Shown piece after piece: positions 12,197 to 23,099 of a DNA stretch of 64,000 nucleotides. A program made the position numbers and the translations under genes. Position 1 is the first letter of the stretch. Each line of letters opens with the position of its first letter. Origin of the DNA: Phoronis australis (lineage: Eukaryota > Phoronida > Phoronidae); the NCBI GenBank assembly GCA_002633005.1, contig NMRA01000216.1:115499-179498 (forward strand). The letters run 5' to 3'. The notes under the pieces are model-generated. The model made no database searches and had not been told where the DNA came from. It saw only the letters and a list, made by a program, of their open reading frames with translations.

Positions 12197-12364
12197 GGCA
12201 GAGAAAAGATGCCTGCCTATTGGCTGGGAGCCTTTTTCAACCCACGAGCATTGCTGACCCTACTGAAGCAAGACTGCTACCGGCACCACATGAGCCACGA
12301 TAGGACAGGATCGATAGAAACACTGGTTTTACAAACAGAAGTGACCAACAGGGACAAAGATCAT
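12197..12364 (+). CDS. DNHD1: Dynein heavy chain (DNHD1-like), exon
   Basis: The exon has a CTATTCCAG acceptor and a GATCAT|GTGAGT donor, 168 bases, phase 0 at both ends. It encodes 56 residues. AYWLGAFFNPRALLTLLKQD is the signature of the dynein heavy chain C-terminal domain (axonemal chains read W..GFF.P...L....Q). It is followed by ETLVLQTEVTNRDKDH, equivalent to the 'F.V' strand that precedes the PP-EG-Y-GL block. This is the clearest family match in the gene. Confidence 0.92.
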
Positions 12365-14040
12365 GTGAGTTTTTTAGTGTTGGACTGAGTCGTGCATTTG
12401 TTTTAGTTGTTTTTTCTGGTGATTTATACATGTAGTAAAAATATGCTATCACAAGTTACCCTAATCCTCCATAGGACTTCTAGGAAGACAAGTGTCATGG
12501 CCCCTGCCCTTCATGTGACTTCTTGGAAGACAAGTGACTTGGTCTCAATGGGTCATCGTATTCTTCCAAGCCAATTTTCGCATAGACACCCACTCCCAAA
12601 CTGCACTTGTAAATGCCCATGTTCAATTATTTGCCCATCCCCATTTCTTTGTGAAAGTTTGTCCGCAGAAGATTTCAGTTCTCACGTGTACAATTAATCT
12701 GCTTTCACGTGCATAGCTAACACATAGTACTGTACATTGTGTTGTGTGAATCGTGTACATGAAGTGGCTGACATGATTGCTACATTGACTCAAATTTAAT
12801 TTTTTGTATAAGCACTCCTCCTTACTTTTAAAAATTGTGTTTCTTTTGTTAAACTTGTTCCGAGTGACTATTCATAGAACACAACACATGTGATTTATTG
12901 TTTCAGGGAATGATTCTTGTAAGTCCTTGAAACTACTCATTTTTGTTATTTTATGAGCAGTGAACAAAAATGTTTCTGATGGTGCAGTTGGTGTTTTGTT
13001 GTATTTGAGATTACATTTACCGTTTTTGTTGTTGCAGTGCTGTTGATGACTGTTGTTTGTACTGTTTTGTTGTAAAGTACTAATTATTCACAGTTACAAT
13101 AGCTGCTGGATATATTGCTGTATGGCATTTCTTTTTGGTGAAAGGTACTTTTAATTGTTGCATGGTTCTGTCCCTGTACTACATTACCTCTGTCATTATT
13201 GCGTAATGGTGCAAATGGCAGAAACCAGTTTGCGATTATCTGCATTGGCATAACCTCCACAACAAACTTTCTGCTCAAGTGCATCTTTTCAAATATTGTT
13301 ATGTTTGCTTTCTGGAGGTTCCCACTCTCACATTTTCTGTTTTTAAATCATTTTAGTGTTCAGTAGCACTGTCCCCAAGGCATTCCGAGCTCAGCTGTTC
13401 AGAATCTATAGGGGGTAATAAAACAATTATCTTCTCAGCCAGGACCATAAATCCTTTGTTAAGCTGTGTTTACTTACATTGGCCTACTGGGACAGTTGTA
13501 TGACTAAGAGCTGGGCTCACAAAGAACTGTTTTCACTGACTTTGCAAATCAGTTTCAAAAGCCCTGTGGTGTGCGAACAATACTAGTCTTATGATTTACA
13601 ACAGTTGTCCAAAAAATTCTAAACCACTATAGTTAGTCCCATTGTATTTACCCTCAAGGTCACATGTCAGTCAAACTACATTTTCTAGTGTCATTAACTA
13701 CACTTAGTTTGTATAAAATGTGTCACTTCAATAGACATTCAAATTCCTGGACTGTGGTATTATACTGCACCTTTCCTTACAAAGAGGACAAGTTGATTTG
13801 CTCGACAATTATTTCAGATGGGCTATTTTCTTTCTTTTCTTGTCCAATAACTCGAAAGTGCCTTGCATTTTGGAGCCTTGATCAGTCATACAAAGCATGT
13901 TCCTTTATACTGTTGCTATAAACCAGAGTCAATTTTCAAACCCAGCGTATTAGTTTCAACATGCCGTTGTCTGAATATTGCCTCATATTTCTTGATCTTT
14001 GAACTTGTGCATGAACTTCTTCTTGACAATGTTCTTTCAG
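12365..14040 (+). other. Intron of the dynein-like gene
   Basis: The intron runs from a GTGAGT donor to a GTTCTTTCAG acceptor. It holds a small 43-bp-spaced duplication of a GACTTCT-GGAAGACAAGTG block near 12474 and 12517. I see no other element. Confidence 0.75.
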
Positions 14041-14367
14041 TTACGTGACCCACCACATGAGGGCATGTTTGTCTACGGCATTTACATATGGGGCTGCGCG
14101 TGGGAGAAAACTACTGGCGAGCTACAGGACTCACCACCACGCCACGGATGTACCAGTTTGCCCGTTGTTCACGTAACCTGTTGGCCTCAGTCTGAGAAAC
14201 CGATCATACAAGACCCAGTCCGCGCGGCAGAAACCTACCAGTGTCCTTGCTACCCGTCCAGGATCGGCCCTAGAGTCTCGCTGATGGAAATTGATGTACG
14301 GCATGAAAACATCTCAGCCACACGTTGGGCCTTGAGAGGTCTCTCAGCCACTATCCGACCTTATTAA
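14041..14367 (+). CDS. DNHD1: Dynein heavy chain (DNHD1-like), last coding exon
   Basis: This terminal exon encodes 108 residues and a TAA stop at 14365-14367. It opens LRDPPHEGMFVYGIYIWGC, matching the 'PP.EGVYV.GL.L.GA.W' strand motif of dynein heavy chain C-termini. It then has a 'SLPVVHV' segment (axonemal 'LPVI.I'), a cysteine-rich turn 'TYQCPCYPS' matching 'Y.CPVY', and a closing 'RWALRGLSATIRPY' in the place of the usual 'WI.RGVAL' end. The axonemal aspartate of L.GA.WD is replaced by glutamate. The stop falls where the family ends, so the C-terminus is complete. Confidence 0.92.
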   Translation, partial: LRDPPHEGMFVYGIYIWGCAWEKTTGELQDSPPRHGCTSLPVVHVTCWPQSEKPIIQDPVRAAETYQCPCYPSRIGPRVSLMEIDVRHENISATRWALRGLSATIRPY

Positions 14368-15450
14368 GGCCGGAACAGCTGGTCCACACTATTTCCTTAA
14401 TTATATTATCTAAAATGACATAATTTTATTAACAAAAAAATCTTTGATGGAAAAAGTCACAATTGGTTTGTAGGCCAACCACAAGAGTTTTTATGGATTC
14501 AAGTCACTTTCATAACACAACAATCCTTTTTTCCTCACGCTGTACAGTGCTTTACTGGAAGTCATTTCAGTGGCTTAGTCAGCACCGTTTTTCATTGGTC
14601 AAAATCTCATGGGATTAACTAGTATATAGGTGTGGACTGCACTGCTGTCAATCATGCTCAATGATTGACATATAATGCATTGAGGTAAATAAGATGAAGG
14701 TTTAGTGTTGGACTATATTTGCAGTTCCACTAACATATGTTTAAGGAATGTTTGTTGGGTAATTATAATCTATAGTAAACTGGGTGAATCACATCAAATG
14801 GCTTTGTCAAAGTTTTGGAAAAACGCGGTTGGAAACCAGACGATGTATTGTGCTATTCTGAAAATAGGCAGGAATTTTCACTTCAAAATTTCACTTATTT
14901 TCCAGGAGGTGAAACATTGTCGATTTTTTTTGAAAACTTCTGTTATTTGTGAAAAGGTGTTCATTTCCTGTATGTCAGACTGTATTATTTATTGAATAAT
15001 TTTCTCATCTCCATTGGTACATCAAAAGTGAAATATGTGATTGAAGGAGTTGGCCATTCTGTATTTTTGTTCATTATGTATTTTATCAGTCCACATTCCG
15101 TCCTACTTTTATTTTTAAATGTACCTGAATTTCTGTGTAGCATTCCAGTTCATTGAAATATGCAAGACTATTGAGAAAGAATACTTTCACCAAATTCCTG
15201 TATAAAAATAATAATTAAATATTTTATTTCAAATTTTCAGGTATTTCTGTCAGTTAACTTAGCTTGTTATCCATAAAGTATTGTTTGCATGCAGATTTTA
15301 TGTCTAGTTGATTTTTGTGGTTGAGTGGTTTGTTAAGGAGTTAAATTTTATAAACTTTTACCATTTTAAAAAACTGCTGTCATTCACTGTTTTATACTGC
15401 TCTTTGTATTGTTGTTACTGTATTGTAATAAACTGTATTTTCTTCCCAAA
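14368..15450 (+). other. Probable 3' UTR of the dynein-like gene
   Basis: No open frame resembles a known protein. The region is AU-rich and ends near an AATAAA at 15427-15432, about 1.06 kb after the stop. Confidence 0.5.
15427..15432 (+). promoter_or_regulatory. Candidate poly(A) signal AATAAA
   Basis: A canonical AATAAA lies in TGTAATAAACTG and is followed within 40 bases by a U-rich, UG-containing tract (TTTATTTGTCTCTG) that would serve as the downstream element. No canonical AATAAA occurs earlier after the stop as far as I can see. Confidence 0.45.
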
Positions 15451-16689
15451 TCAAAATTTTATTTGTCTCTGTATTTTAAAGTTATCGTGAGTGATGTTTA
15501 AGTAATATGACTATTATTCTGTGACATTCCGTGTCACGCAGTGGCGGGAGTTCTGGCAAATGTTTTGATTTAATTTCGTAATCCTTAGAAAAATTGAGTA
15601 GCAATGGCAAGTGTCTTCTATGATGATATAAATGTTGTCCAAATGGATTTCATAGGCGTTGTATTTCTCTTAGTAAAGGGCTTCATTCTTTTATGGTACA
15701 AGTAATTAATTGACATAGGTCATTCTTGATGGGCGTTGTGCTCAATTTAACTTCATTTAATACATCTTCACATGAACCTGAGCATTTTAAAACCGCTTTT
15801 TAGTTTCAATTACTGCAGTTGTAAAGAATACAAAAAATTGATTTATGTGAATTTCTGAGGGCCAGGAAATTTGAGGCTACATAAGTAACCGAGGTACTCT
15901 GAGTGAGATCAGAGCGGCATCGTCTGTTGCTAATTAATCACAAATCTTTCTGACCCCCTGGCTGTTCCTGACTGGGAATGGCCTGTCGCATTGGGGGCTT
16001 AGCAAGAACCAACACGTTAAATGTCTTCCAAAACCATCTCTAACTATAAGAAACAGGCTCTGCAAATTTGTTACTGTTTCGTCGCAGTTGTATCCGATGA
16101 CGTCTTACGATATTGAAAAGTAAGAACTTGATATTGACAAATATGGTTAATGGAGGTGGTAATGGCTTTGTGAGACAGAAAAGTAAGTTTCAAATTACAA
16201 TAAATATAATAATTTATTAATTTTTACTTCTACTCTGGGATGACATTCATTCAACTTCGGAAACAACATTGGCACTAACATAATTGAAAGCTGTTGACTT
16301 GATAAACCTAGTGGTCCTATCCACCGTTTACTATTTCTGGGAATTTAGGGTCCTCCTTGAACCGTCTGTAGTCATTGATAGGATAGAATTCAGTACGGCC
16401 GTGCCGAAATAACAGTACGCGTACTGATTAAAGGCACGCGTTAAATAACCGGCGATTGTGCTCGTTGAATAACAACGATTAAGCACAGATCAACACGCAT
16501 TAAAGAACTCTTTGGTGCTTCATACATTTCTCCTTTAATCACTTGCTTGTGCGGTAGTGACCCAGGTGTTTCTTCATACTACGATAAAGTGCCGTCATTT
16601 TGGCATTCAAAATTAATTGCAAAAGAACAAATTCATTCATGGACTAATCTCGCGGGACAACAGGTGGTCAACCTCCAAAATTTGCCTTT
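15451..16689. other. Intergenic, nothing recognised
   Basis: The stretch is AT-rich with no conserved open frame and no inverted or tandem structure that stood out. Confidence 0.5.
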
Positions 16690-17000
16690 TCATTGCTGAA
16701 CCAGTTGATGGAGATAATTGTGGTCGTAAAGCAACACGCCTATTCAGCGTACGAGTTTCAGTCAAAAACCGAACAATGAATAGGGCAAAGACCAACATGA
16801 ATGTATTTTAAAATTGAAAAAGGTAAATATTAACCGTCTTTGAATTTTTAAAATCGAAGTATTATAAAAAATTAGGGAATCGATTTTCTTTCGGCATCAC
16901 GTCTAAGCAACGAGCATTAATATTGGGAATCAATTATGACTGGTTAGTCACAGGCCTGTCTCAGGCTCGCTTAGGCGTTGAGGTAATAAAACCCCTTCGC
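16690..17000 (+). repeat. Dispersed repeat A, copy 1
   Basis: It is similar to 27210-27850. Shared blocks include GATGGAGATAATTG-GG-CGTAAA, GACCAACATG..., TTTTAAAATTGAAAA-GTAAATATT, TTTTTAAAATCGA and GTAA-AAAACCCC. The copies are direct repeats about 10.8 kb apart. Neither has a readable target duplication, and the class is unknown. Confidence 0.7.
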
Positions 17001-18578
17001 GTCCGATTTAATTTGTCTTGTGAACACTCTGATCATCGAATGGCTTGGTCAGCTGGTGGAGAACACTCCGCATTTCCTACAGTACACGAGACGTTCATGT
17101 ATAGCCTACTCCTGCGGCAGGTACTTCTGCGCCGTCCGTTGAAGCTGTGCAGACATATGTCAAATTACTGTTACTTGAGATTTATAGTTGTGACAAATCC
17201 TTTTAGATTTAAAGTTGCAGTTTACACTCGTAAAATTGATCTTCTTAGATTCCCCGCTGTGATGAGACTCCATTTCCATAGACCAATTCATGTCACAAAC
17301 AATGCTTACATCCGCCATTTTCTAATTTGCAATTTAGGGTCAGCCAACCCTGACTCTGATCTGTTTTCTTGGTGAAGGAATTGGAATTCCAGCGCACTAA
17401 TTATAAAGAATATAGAGAGATTAAAATGCCTAATTCAATTTTAGTTTTTAGCCACTGAATTAAACAGAGCGAAATACTCTTTTAACTTCAAAGTAACTTT
17501 TTATAATTGTCGCAGTTTGTCCCAAGTCCAATAATTCTTTTAGCATTCGGCATGACATTCTCGCTCTTGACTCTTGATTTCAGTGACGTGTGTTCAGCCA
17601 TAGAACTCTAGGGATGTTGCCTACTGTCTTATGGTTCAGCAAGCAAGAATTGTTTGTTATCCGTACGTGATCGACGCTTCCGGTGGGGTGAACTCGTCAA
17701 TCAGATGATCGCGATTAAGGAGCCTTTGTCTGTCACCTTTTGCACTCGGCTATTGAAAGAATATGTTTGTCTTGCTCTCGTCTGGTGTGTTGGTATTAAA
17801 ATAAACATTCGTGAGAGAAAATTTCTGGTTTTAACTATATCTCTCCCGTAAGTCTCGTCAGAATGACGAACAGTGTGTAGAGAAGTTAAAGTAGAGTCTG
17901 GTCTGATACTATTGAAGATCTTACTTCGACATGTTCAGTTACAGACGGGTGATGGAATTCAGTACTGGTTGTATGAAACAGTCCCAAGTTGGGATTCAGC
18001 AACATCCCTGCACTTGCGGACATGTGCAAATCCTTATTATTTTAATGCTGGCTTGTCTTCAGCTTTGATATTCATCGAAACTAAACTCTACGTCGAATTT
18101 AGGACTTAGTCCTTTTACATTTTAACTTAAATAAATGGTTCAAGTTATATGTATATTATAAAAAATGGCATTAGACACAGAGGAGCCTGCAATAAAGACA
18201 AAATGATAGAAGAACAAAACATTAATTGTGAATAAACAAGGAAGCACAAACGCAGAACATTTAGGGAGCTTAGTTGGGTCCACTGTACTTTGGGAGAGTT
18301 TTCATGTAACAGATCTTTGAAGTTCTCTATTTGCACGTCTTATGCAACATTTTTGTAGTGGTATTTCAATCATTATGTCTTTTCGCCTTGATGATAAAGT
18401 GCCTGCAATGCGAGAACTTAATTATCCTTCATATGCTTGTTGAAGTCATTGGTCAGAGTCATTAATCGGGTTAAGTACATAATTTTCTTGCTGTCTTCCT
18501 AGAAAGGCTGCTATTCCTGAAACTCCATGCGGTGTCCCGTTGTTAATTGTCAAAATCAATATCGTGTTATTCGTTCCC
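17001..18578. other. Intergenic, nothing recognised
   Basis: An open frame spanning 16923-17375 overlaps the repeat and has no family resemblance. The remainder lacks recognisable structure. Confidence 0.45.
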
Positions 18579-18582
18579 TTAA

Positions 18583-20254
18583 AGGAGCATTCCACCCAAA
18601 AAAACAACCTAATTTGTATCAATTTAGATCGAGTAGTTCTACTCCATAATGACACGTACGGTTGCGTTACCTGACACCTGACTGCAGACGGAGGTGTTGA
18701 AATTATCCAGTGACGTCATCGGTTTCACACGCAGTCTGTTCAGCACTTCAAAACACGGATTACTGGTGTCAGCTTATCGCTTGAAGTCATCGTTTAACAC
18801 CAATAAATCATCAACTTCGATATAAAACCCTTGAAAATACACCGAGTTTTTATAAAAACGTGTTATTTTATTTCCCTCTTACGGATTTATTGGTATTTGG
18901 ACACACCGTAGCCTACAAAGTTCGGCAGGCCAATAAGGTCCGTAGCAGGAGTTTGGGGTCTGTTCGGAGATAATTTCGAAGTATTTTCCGTGAGATACAG
19001 ACAGGAGAACCTAGATCAGTGTTGTTTAGACTTGAGATTTTTTGAGTTCTAAACACAAAACGCTTGTTACAGTGGGTCGGAGCCCGATCAGGCACGTCGC
19101 GGCCGGCCAGACTCACCACTCCGCCGTTACCCCGGCCAGTGGCTCGGAAACTGATCAGACATCACGAACATAAACCAGCAAAAGTTCAGTGGAAACTAAA
19201 CTTTCAGTCAAGAAAATATTATACTAGTAAGCCAAAGTAATGTGCACGTGATTATGTTGGTGAATTAGCCACGGAACTGCAAATCTACTTACTCGTCGGG
19301 GGCCGCGAATTCAGTTTCAGCTTTGGCCACAGCACCGTCAGGGCAGAAAATGTACATTGACAATAATTATTTGAGTAATGTAAATGTAAATAAAGATTCC
19401 CCTAAAACCTGGCCGTGGGATGGAAATCGAGTTGTTTCACAACAGTTTCTGCCAGCAAACACTAAATTAACATGGCAGCAGCTCACACGGCCTCGGTATC
19501 CCGTCAAGTTTTGTTGCACCTAAATCCGGTAACGCGGTGATTTATTCATTGCTGGCTTCTCAAATAATTTGCACTCACGAATACTCCAAAGGCATTACAA
19601 ATTACATCTAGTGAGACAGACTTTGCTTCAGTTTTATATTGGTTAGGGTGAGAATAATTCATTTTGAAACAGAACGCTCAGTAATAAACGCCAACACGAC
19701 AACTTGCAATCCCGACTTAGGACGAGCTGGAGCTCATCAGTCCCGACTTCGCAGGTGGATCGTTAAGTTTTACAGGCAATCAATTCGAACACAAATACAG
19801 TGATGAAGAAATACTAGAGAGGCGCCGTGAACAAGCTCAGACAACGGAACGTATGGAGTTATTTGGTAAGCCACCATTCGTCAGGCACTGTCGACGTCTG
19901 CAGGCCACATACACGGAGATATTTCACGGCCTCATACTTGCTATTTACAGCGTACATTCAAGTCTTTACTACCATGAGTCACTTTGTAAGCATTTCGGAC
20001 TCTCGAGGAAGTAAAAAGCGACACACCCGCTTTCCTCGCAGCTGCTTAGTTCGGACAAGCGGGAACGATGCAACGCAACATAGCGGCATTCACTCTGCAT
20101 ATGAACCACTGACGTCGCTAGCGTCGTTTCTCACCTTCTTCACAGGCTAACGCGACATCTCTTGGCAAGGTAAGGTCGACCGTATGCGAGGCGATGTGGA
20201 TACAGACCGATTAAGACGGCAAAAAAGACTAATTAAATCGGGTGGCATTCTCCT
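18583..20254. mobile_element. TTAA-flanked DNA transposon, 1.67 kb, non-autonomous
   Basis: The left end AGGAGCATTCCACCC follows TTAA at 18579-18582. The right end GGGTGGCATTCTCCT precedes TTAA at 20255-20258. The 15-bp inverted ends differ at one position. A TTAA target is typical of piggyBac, but these ends do not start CCC/CCT as piggyBac often does, so the superfamily is open. I recognise no transposase inside. A partial inverted copy of the left 0.6 kb lies at 29000-29476. Confidence 0.75.
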
Positions 20255-20394
20255 TTAAATTTTACAAAGATGTTGCCGGCTGCTTGTAACTCACAACAAA
20301 GCTGTTAGAAAAAAAAAACATGACACCCAGGGTGTTCTAAATATGTTTTTGATTGATATCACTAATACGTGACTGTTCCCATTCCTGCGTTAAG

Positions 20395-20781
20395 TAATGC
20401 AGGTAAGCCCAGATTCGCGCCATTACGGGATTTAATGCAACGCACCAGGCACAGACAGCTTCAAAATTCTCCCAGATACCATTTGGGAGTTCGGGGTGCG
20501 AATTGCTGAGTAGCTTATGCGCGCACCCAGGGGGTTCGGGGGTCGAATGCACAATGCATAGTCTTTGAACAAACCCCGTTTACCGTTTTTTTAGTAATAA
20601 GGTCCACAAACCCAAAAATTCGAGACCCCTGCATCCCTACATTTAAGGCTGGGCGCGCGCATGTGACAAAATTCTGGTTATTCCTGTGCCNNNNNNNNNN
20701 NNNNNNNNNNNNNNNNNNNNNNNNNNNNNNNNNNNNNNNNNCCCCCCCCCCCCCCAATTCAAAATCCTAGATTCGCCCCTG
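20395..20781. repeat. Repeat related to the 58.35 kb hAT-like MITE, with assembly gap
   Basis: It shares AAAATTCTCCCAGAT-CCATTT and the end CTAGATTCGCCCCTG with the element at 58346-58507. The right end is at 20781, but the left end is not clear, and the copy seems to carry extra sequence plus the gap. Confidence 0.55.
20691..20741. other. Assembly gap (51 N) beside a poly-C run
   Basis: The Ns stop directly at a run of about 14 C. Such G/C homopolymers are typical of this repeat family (poly-C also at 58473 and 21889), so the gap is probably a failed homopolymer read rather than a large missing segment. Confidence 0.95.
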
Positions 20782-21860
20782 AACCCTGCCAATTGAACAC
20801 CACGAAGTGCTGGAAGGGGGTTAAATCTATGAACAGTTCCCCATTTTGTTGTGTAATGTAACAAGTGATTCTGAAATTCAACTGTTCACCTTTTTTTGTG
20901 CTCCAATGTGTATCACTTACCTGTGATGTAACATTCAAATGTACTAGGCCTACGTTCAATATGTTATAATGTATTCAAGCGATTTCTATTTTTTCTAAGT
21001 TTGGAAGTACCAGCGTTTACGAACTCTTTGATGTTCAGTGTTGTAAACTGACCACAAGAAAACTACTTTACCAATTTTGATAGCTTCTACATGTCTCTTT
21101 AAATCTCATTGTTAATGCTAAAAATGAAAGCTGCGATCTTAAGCTGACTTCAGCAATTCGTACATTTTGGAATGAGCCACTTTTCACCGGTTATTGTCAT
21201 TGAGGGAGTTAGACTTACTGTTATTTTTTCTCACATGAACAGGAATGCGTTACGACACGACTGGTTAATAACACCAAGTAGCTATTTTTTTATATTTACA
21301 TGGGCGAATCATAAAGTAGTGCAAAGTAGAAATTTGTACGCCTTACATTTTAACATCTGCACAAAAATAATATCAACAACCAAACGCGCTCCAACCAAAA
21401 ATACCGAAATTCCGTGAAGGTGACACGGTTATGGTTGACAAATCGGGTGTCGCAACAGTCGGAAGGACATGCAAACAACTTCGGACCCGTCTCAGGCCTC
21501 GAATTCCATAATCAAGTTCATTCAAACGGAGACGAACCCCCAAGTCCCAACTCAAGAAACTACGCGTCTAGCTTTGCTGTTTCAAGGTCAATTGGGTGCT
21601 CACGCGCGGGGAAGCCTTGCTGACTGTTATTTATAAACATTTGTAAAATTTTAATAATACAACTTCAAAGAGTATTTATTAGATTATAACTTGAACGTTT
21701 GTTATGAAAGCTAAGTGCAATTTACAGTTGTTAAGTTTAAGTTATTAACAAATAGTAACTGGCTTCAGTTATATTGCGCAAGCGTGTTTTTATAAAAGTT
21801 GCGTCATGTGGTTGAAAATTGTAGACATGTCGAGTTTTTTGGCAAAAAGATCGTTTTCAC
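20782..21860. other. Intergenic, nothing recognised
   Basis: Only short open frames are present, with no family resemblance, and I noticed no inverted or tandem repeat. Confidence 0.45.
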
Positions 21861-22084
21861 CAGAGGCGGGTCTATAGGGGGGGTTCAACCCCCCCCCCAC
21901 GGGACAGGATCAAAAATAAAAATCGAAAAAAATTTCGCCAGAAAAACGAAATCAGTTACTAAAAACCACAACAAATCTTACACGGGAGGGGGAAACCCTC
22001 CCGACCTTCCTTCAGCTCGGCGCTATGCTCTCAGCTTCGCTCGAATTCTAATTCCCCCTTACTGAAAACATAGATCTGCCACTG
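21861..22084. mobile_element. hAT-like MITE, 224 bp, 5-bp target duplication
   Basis: It starts CAGAGGCGGGTCTAT and ends ATAGATCTGCCACTG, an imperfect 15-bp inverted terminus of the CAG-GGCG type common in hAT elements. TTCAC flanks both sides (21856-21860 and 22085-22089). Inside the left end is a G-run/C-run foldback (GGGGGGG...CCCCCCCCCC). There is no coding capacity. Confidence 0.8.
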
Positions 22085-22114
22085 TTCACGCTTCGTGTGA
22101 GAAGACAAATCGTA

Positions 22115-22196
22115 CACTAGTCTCAGGTTTATGATATGGGCAAAACCTTTTTGTAAGTTTTAGCGATTTGCCCATGTCATAAACCTGAGATGAGTG
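22115..22196. mobile_element. Tiny TA-flanked palindromic MITE (82 bp)
   Basis: Arms of about 30 bp (TCTCAGGTTTATGATATGGG on the left and its near-perfect reverse complement on the right) flank a loop of about 22 bases. TA dinucleotides lie at 22113-22114 and 22197-22198, as expected for a Tc1/mariner-type insertion. The transcript could fold as a precursor-like hairpin. Confidence 0.65.
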
Positions 22197-22482
22197 TAGA
22201 ATTCCCTATATATTTCTGAGCAATAATTAACTTAAATTTATTTTTGTATTGAAACAGTGTGCCTGCCATGAAATTGATCATATCATATCATTATAAGGAA
22301 ATAATCGAGTACGGGCGTATACGAAAGTCCGGAAGCCAAATGCTGTTTTTTTACTTAACTTGGATTTGCCCGATAAAGTTTTTTCTTTGCTGTTTCAGTC
22401 ATGTATCCTAGGGTTTGGTTATCGTGATTTAGGGGTTGACCATTCCCAAACCTTAAGCATTTTTTGAATATGCAAGTTAAGG

Positions 22483-23095
22483 CTGCCATTATGCAAAATT
22501 TTATTGTTGCTGATAACTTCCTTATAAAGCACCTCAGGCAAATTATTTTGATGTTTTGACCTATGTTACCATGGGCAGTGAATTTAATGGAGCAAGTTTG
22601 CTGATGGAAACACTATTAATTTGCATAATATGTGCCGCCATTACTGAAAATTCTACTTTTGCCTATAGTTGCACAGTACCAGGTACCACAGGTAATCTAT
22701 TTTGACAGTTACACCCATGTTTCTGTGATCAATTAGTTAAATAAGATCAGTTTGCAAATTGCTGCACAATAAATTTGCAAATTACAAACGTCACCATTAT
22801 TGGAAATTCTGCTTGTGCTCATAACTTTCTTATGGGGGCACTACATGTAGATTATTTTGATATTTGTAGTGATGTCTTCGTGATCAATGAATTTAATAAA
22901 ATCTGCACTCATATTTTTGATGACGTCATGAATTTACATAATTGGTGATTTAGGCTAATTACGGGAGCCAATATTGAAGATTTTAATTGTACCAATAGCT
23001 CCTGTACTTGACAACATATAATAGGTAAGTTGTATTGATATTTGAACCCATGCTTTTATGGTCAATTGATGTAATGAAATCAGTTTGCAGTTTGA
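22483..23095. repeat. Degenerate tandem array, ~150-175-bp unit, four copies
   Basis: Units start near 22483, 22632, 22790 and 22964, each with a GCCATTAT-GAAAATT-like block. Then come CTTCCTTATAAAGCAC, TTATTTTGATATTTG, CATG--T--GTGATCAATGAATTTAAT and AATTTGCATAAT-like blocks. Divergence between copies is high, so the array is old. Confidence 0.65.
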
Positions 23096-23099
23096 AACA

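Larger units (their letters stand above)
7881..14367 (+). other. DNHD1: Gene model: C-terminal part of a dynein heavy chain, DNHD1-like
   Basis: Six exons splice in frame to 367 residues that match the C-terminal region of dynein heavy chains. In order, these are a segment around AAA6, the post-AAA6 helical region with the PFNVF block and an IWRQMAG block, then the terminal cap with FFNPRALLTLLKQD and GMFVYGIYIWGCAWE. Axonemal chains carry close parallels (FFNPQGFL, GLYLDGAGWD) but are more conserved. The divergence here (WGCAWE for DGAGWD) suggests the DNHD1 branch, although that assignment is from memory of the family. Human DNHD1 is linked to sperm flagellar structure. No ATPase motifs lie in the visible part, and the 5' exons are outside the window. 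The gene looks intact, with no internal stop and all borders GT...AG. Confidence 0.7.

Noticed and set aside
16923-17375. 150-codon open frame on the + strand
   Set aside because: Overlaps dispersed repeat A, has no domain resemblance and no splice context.
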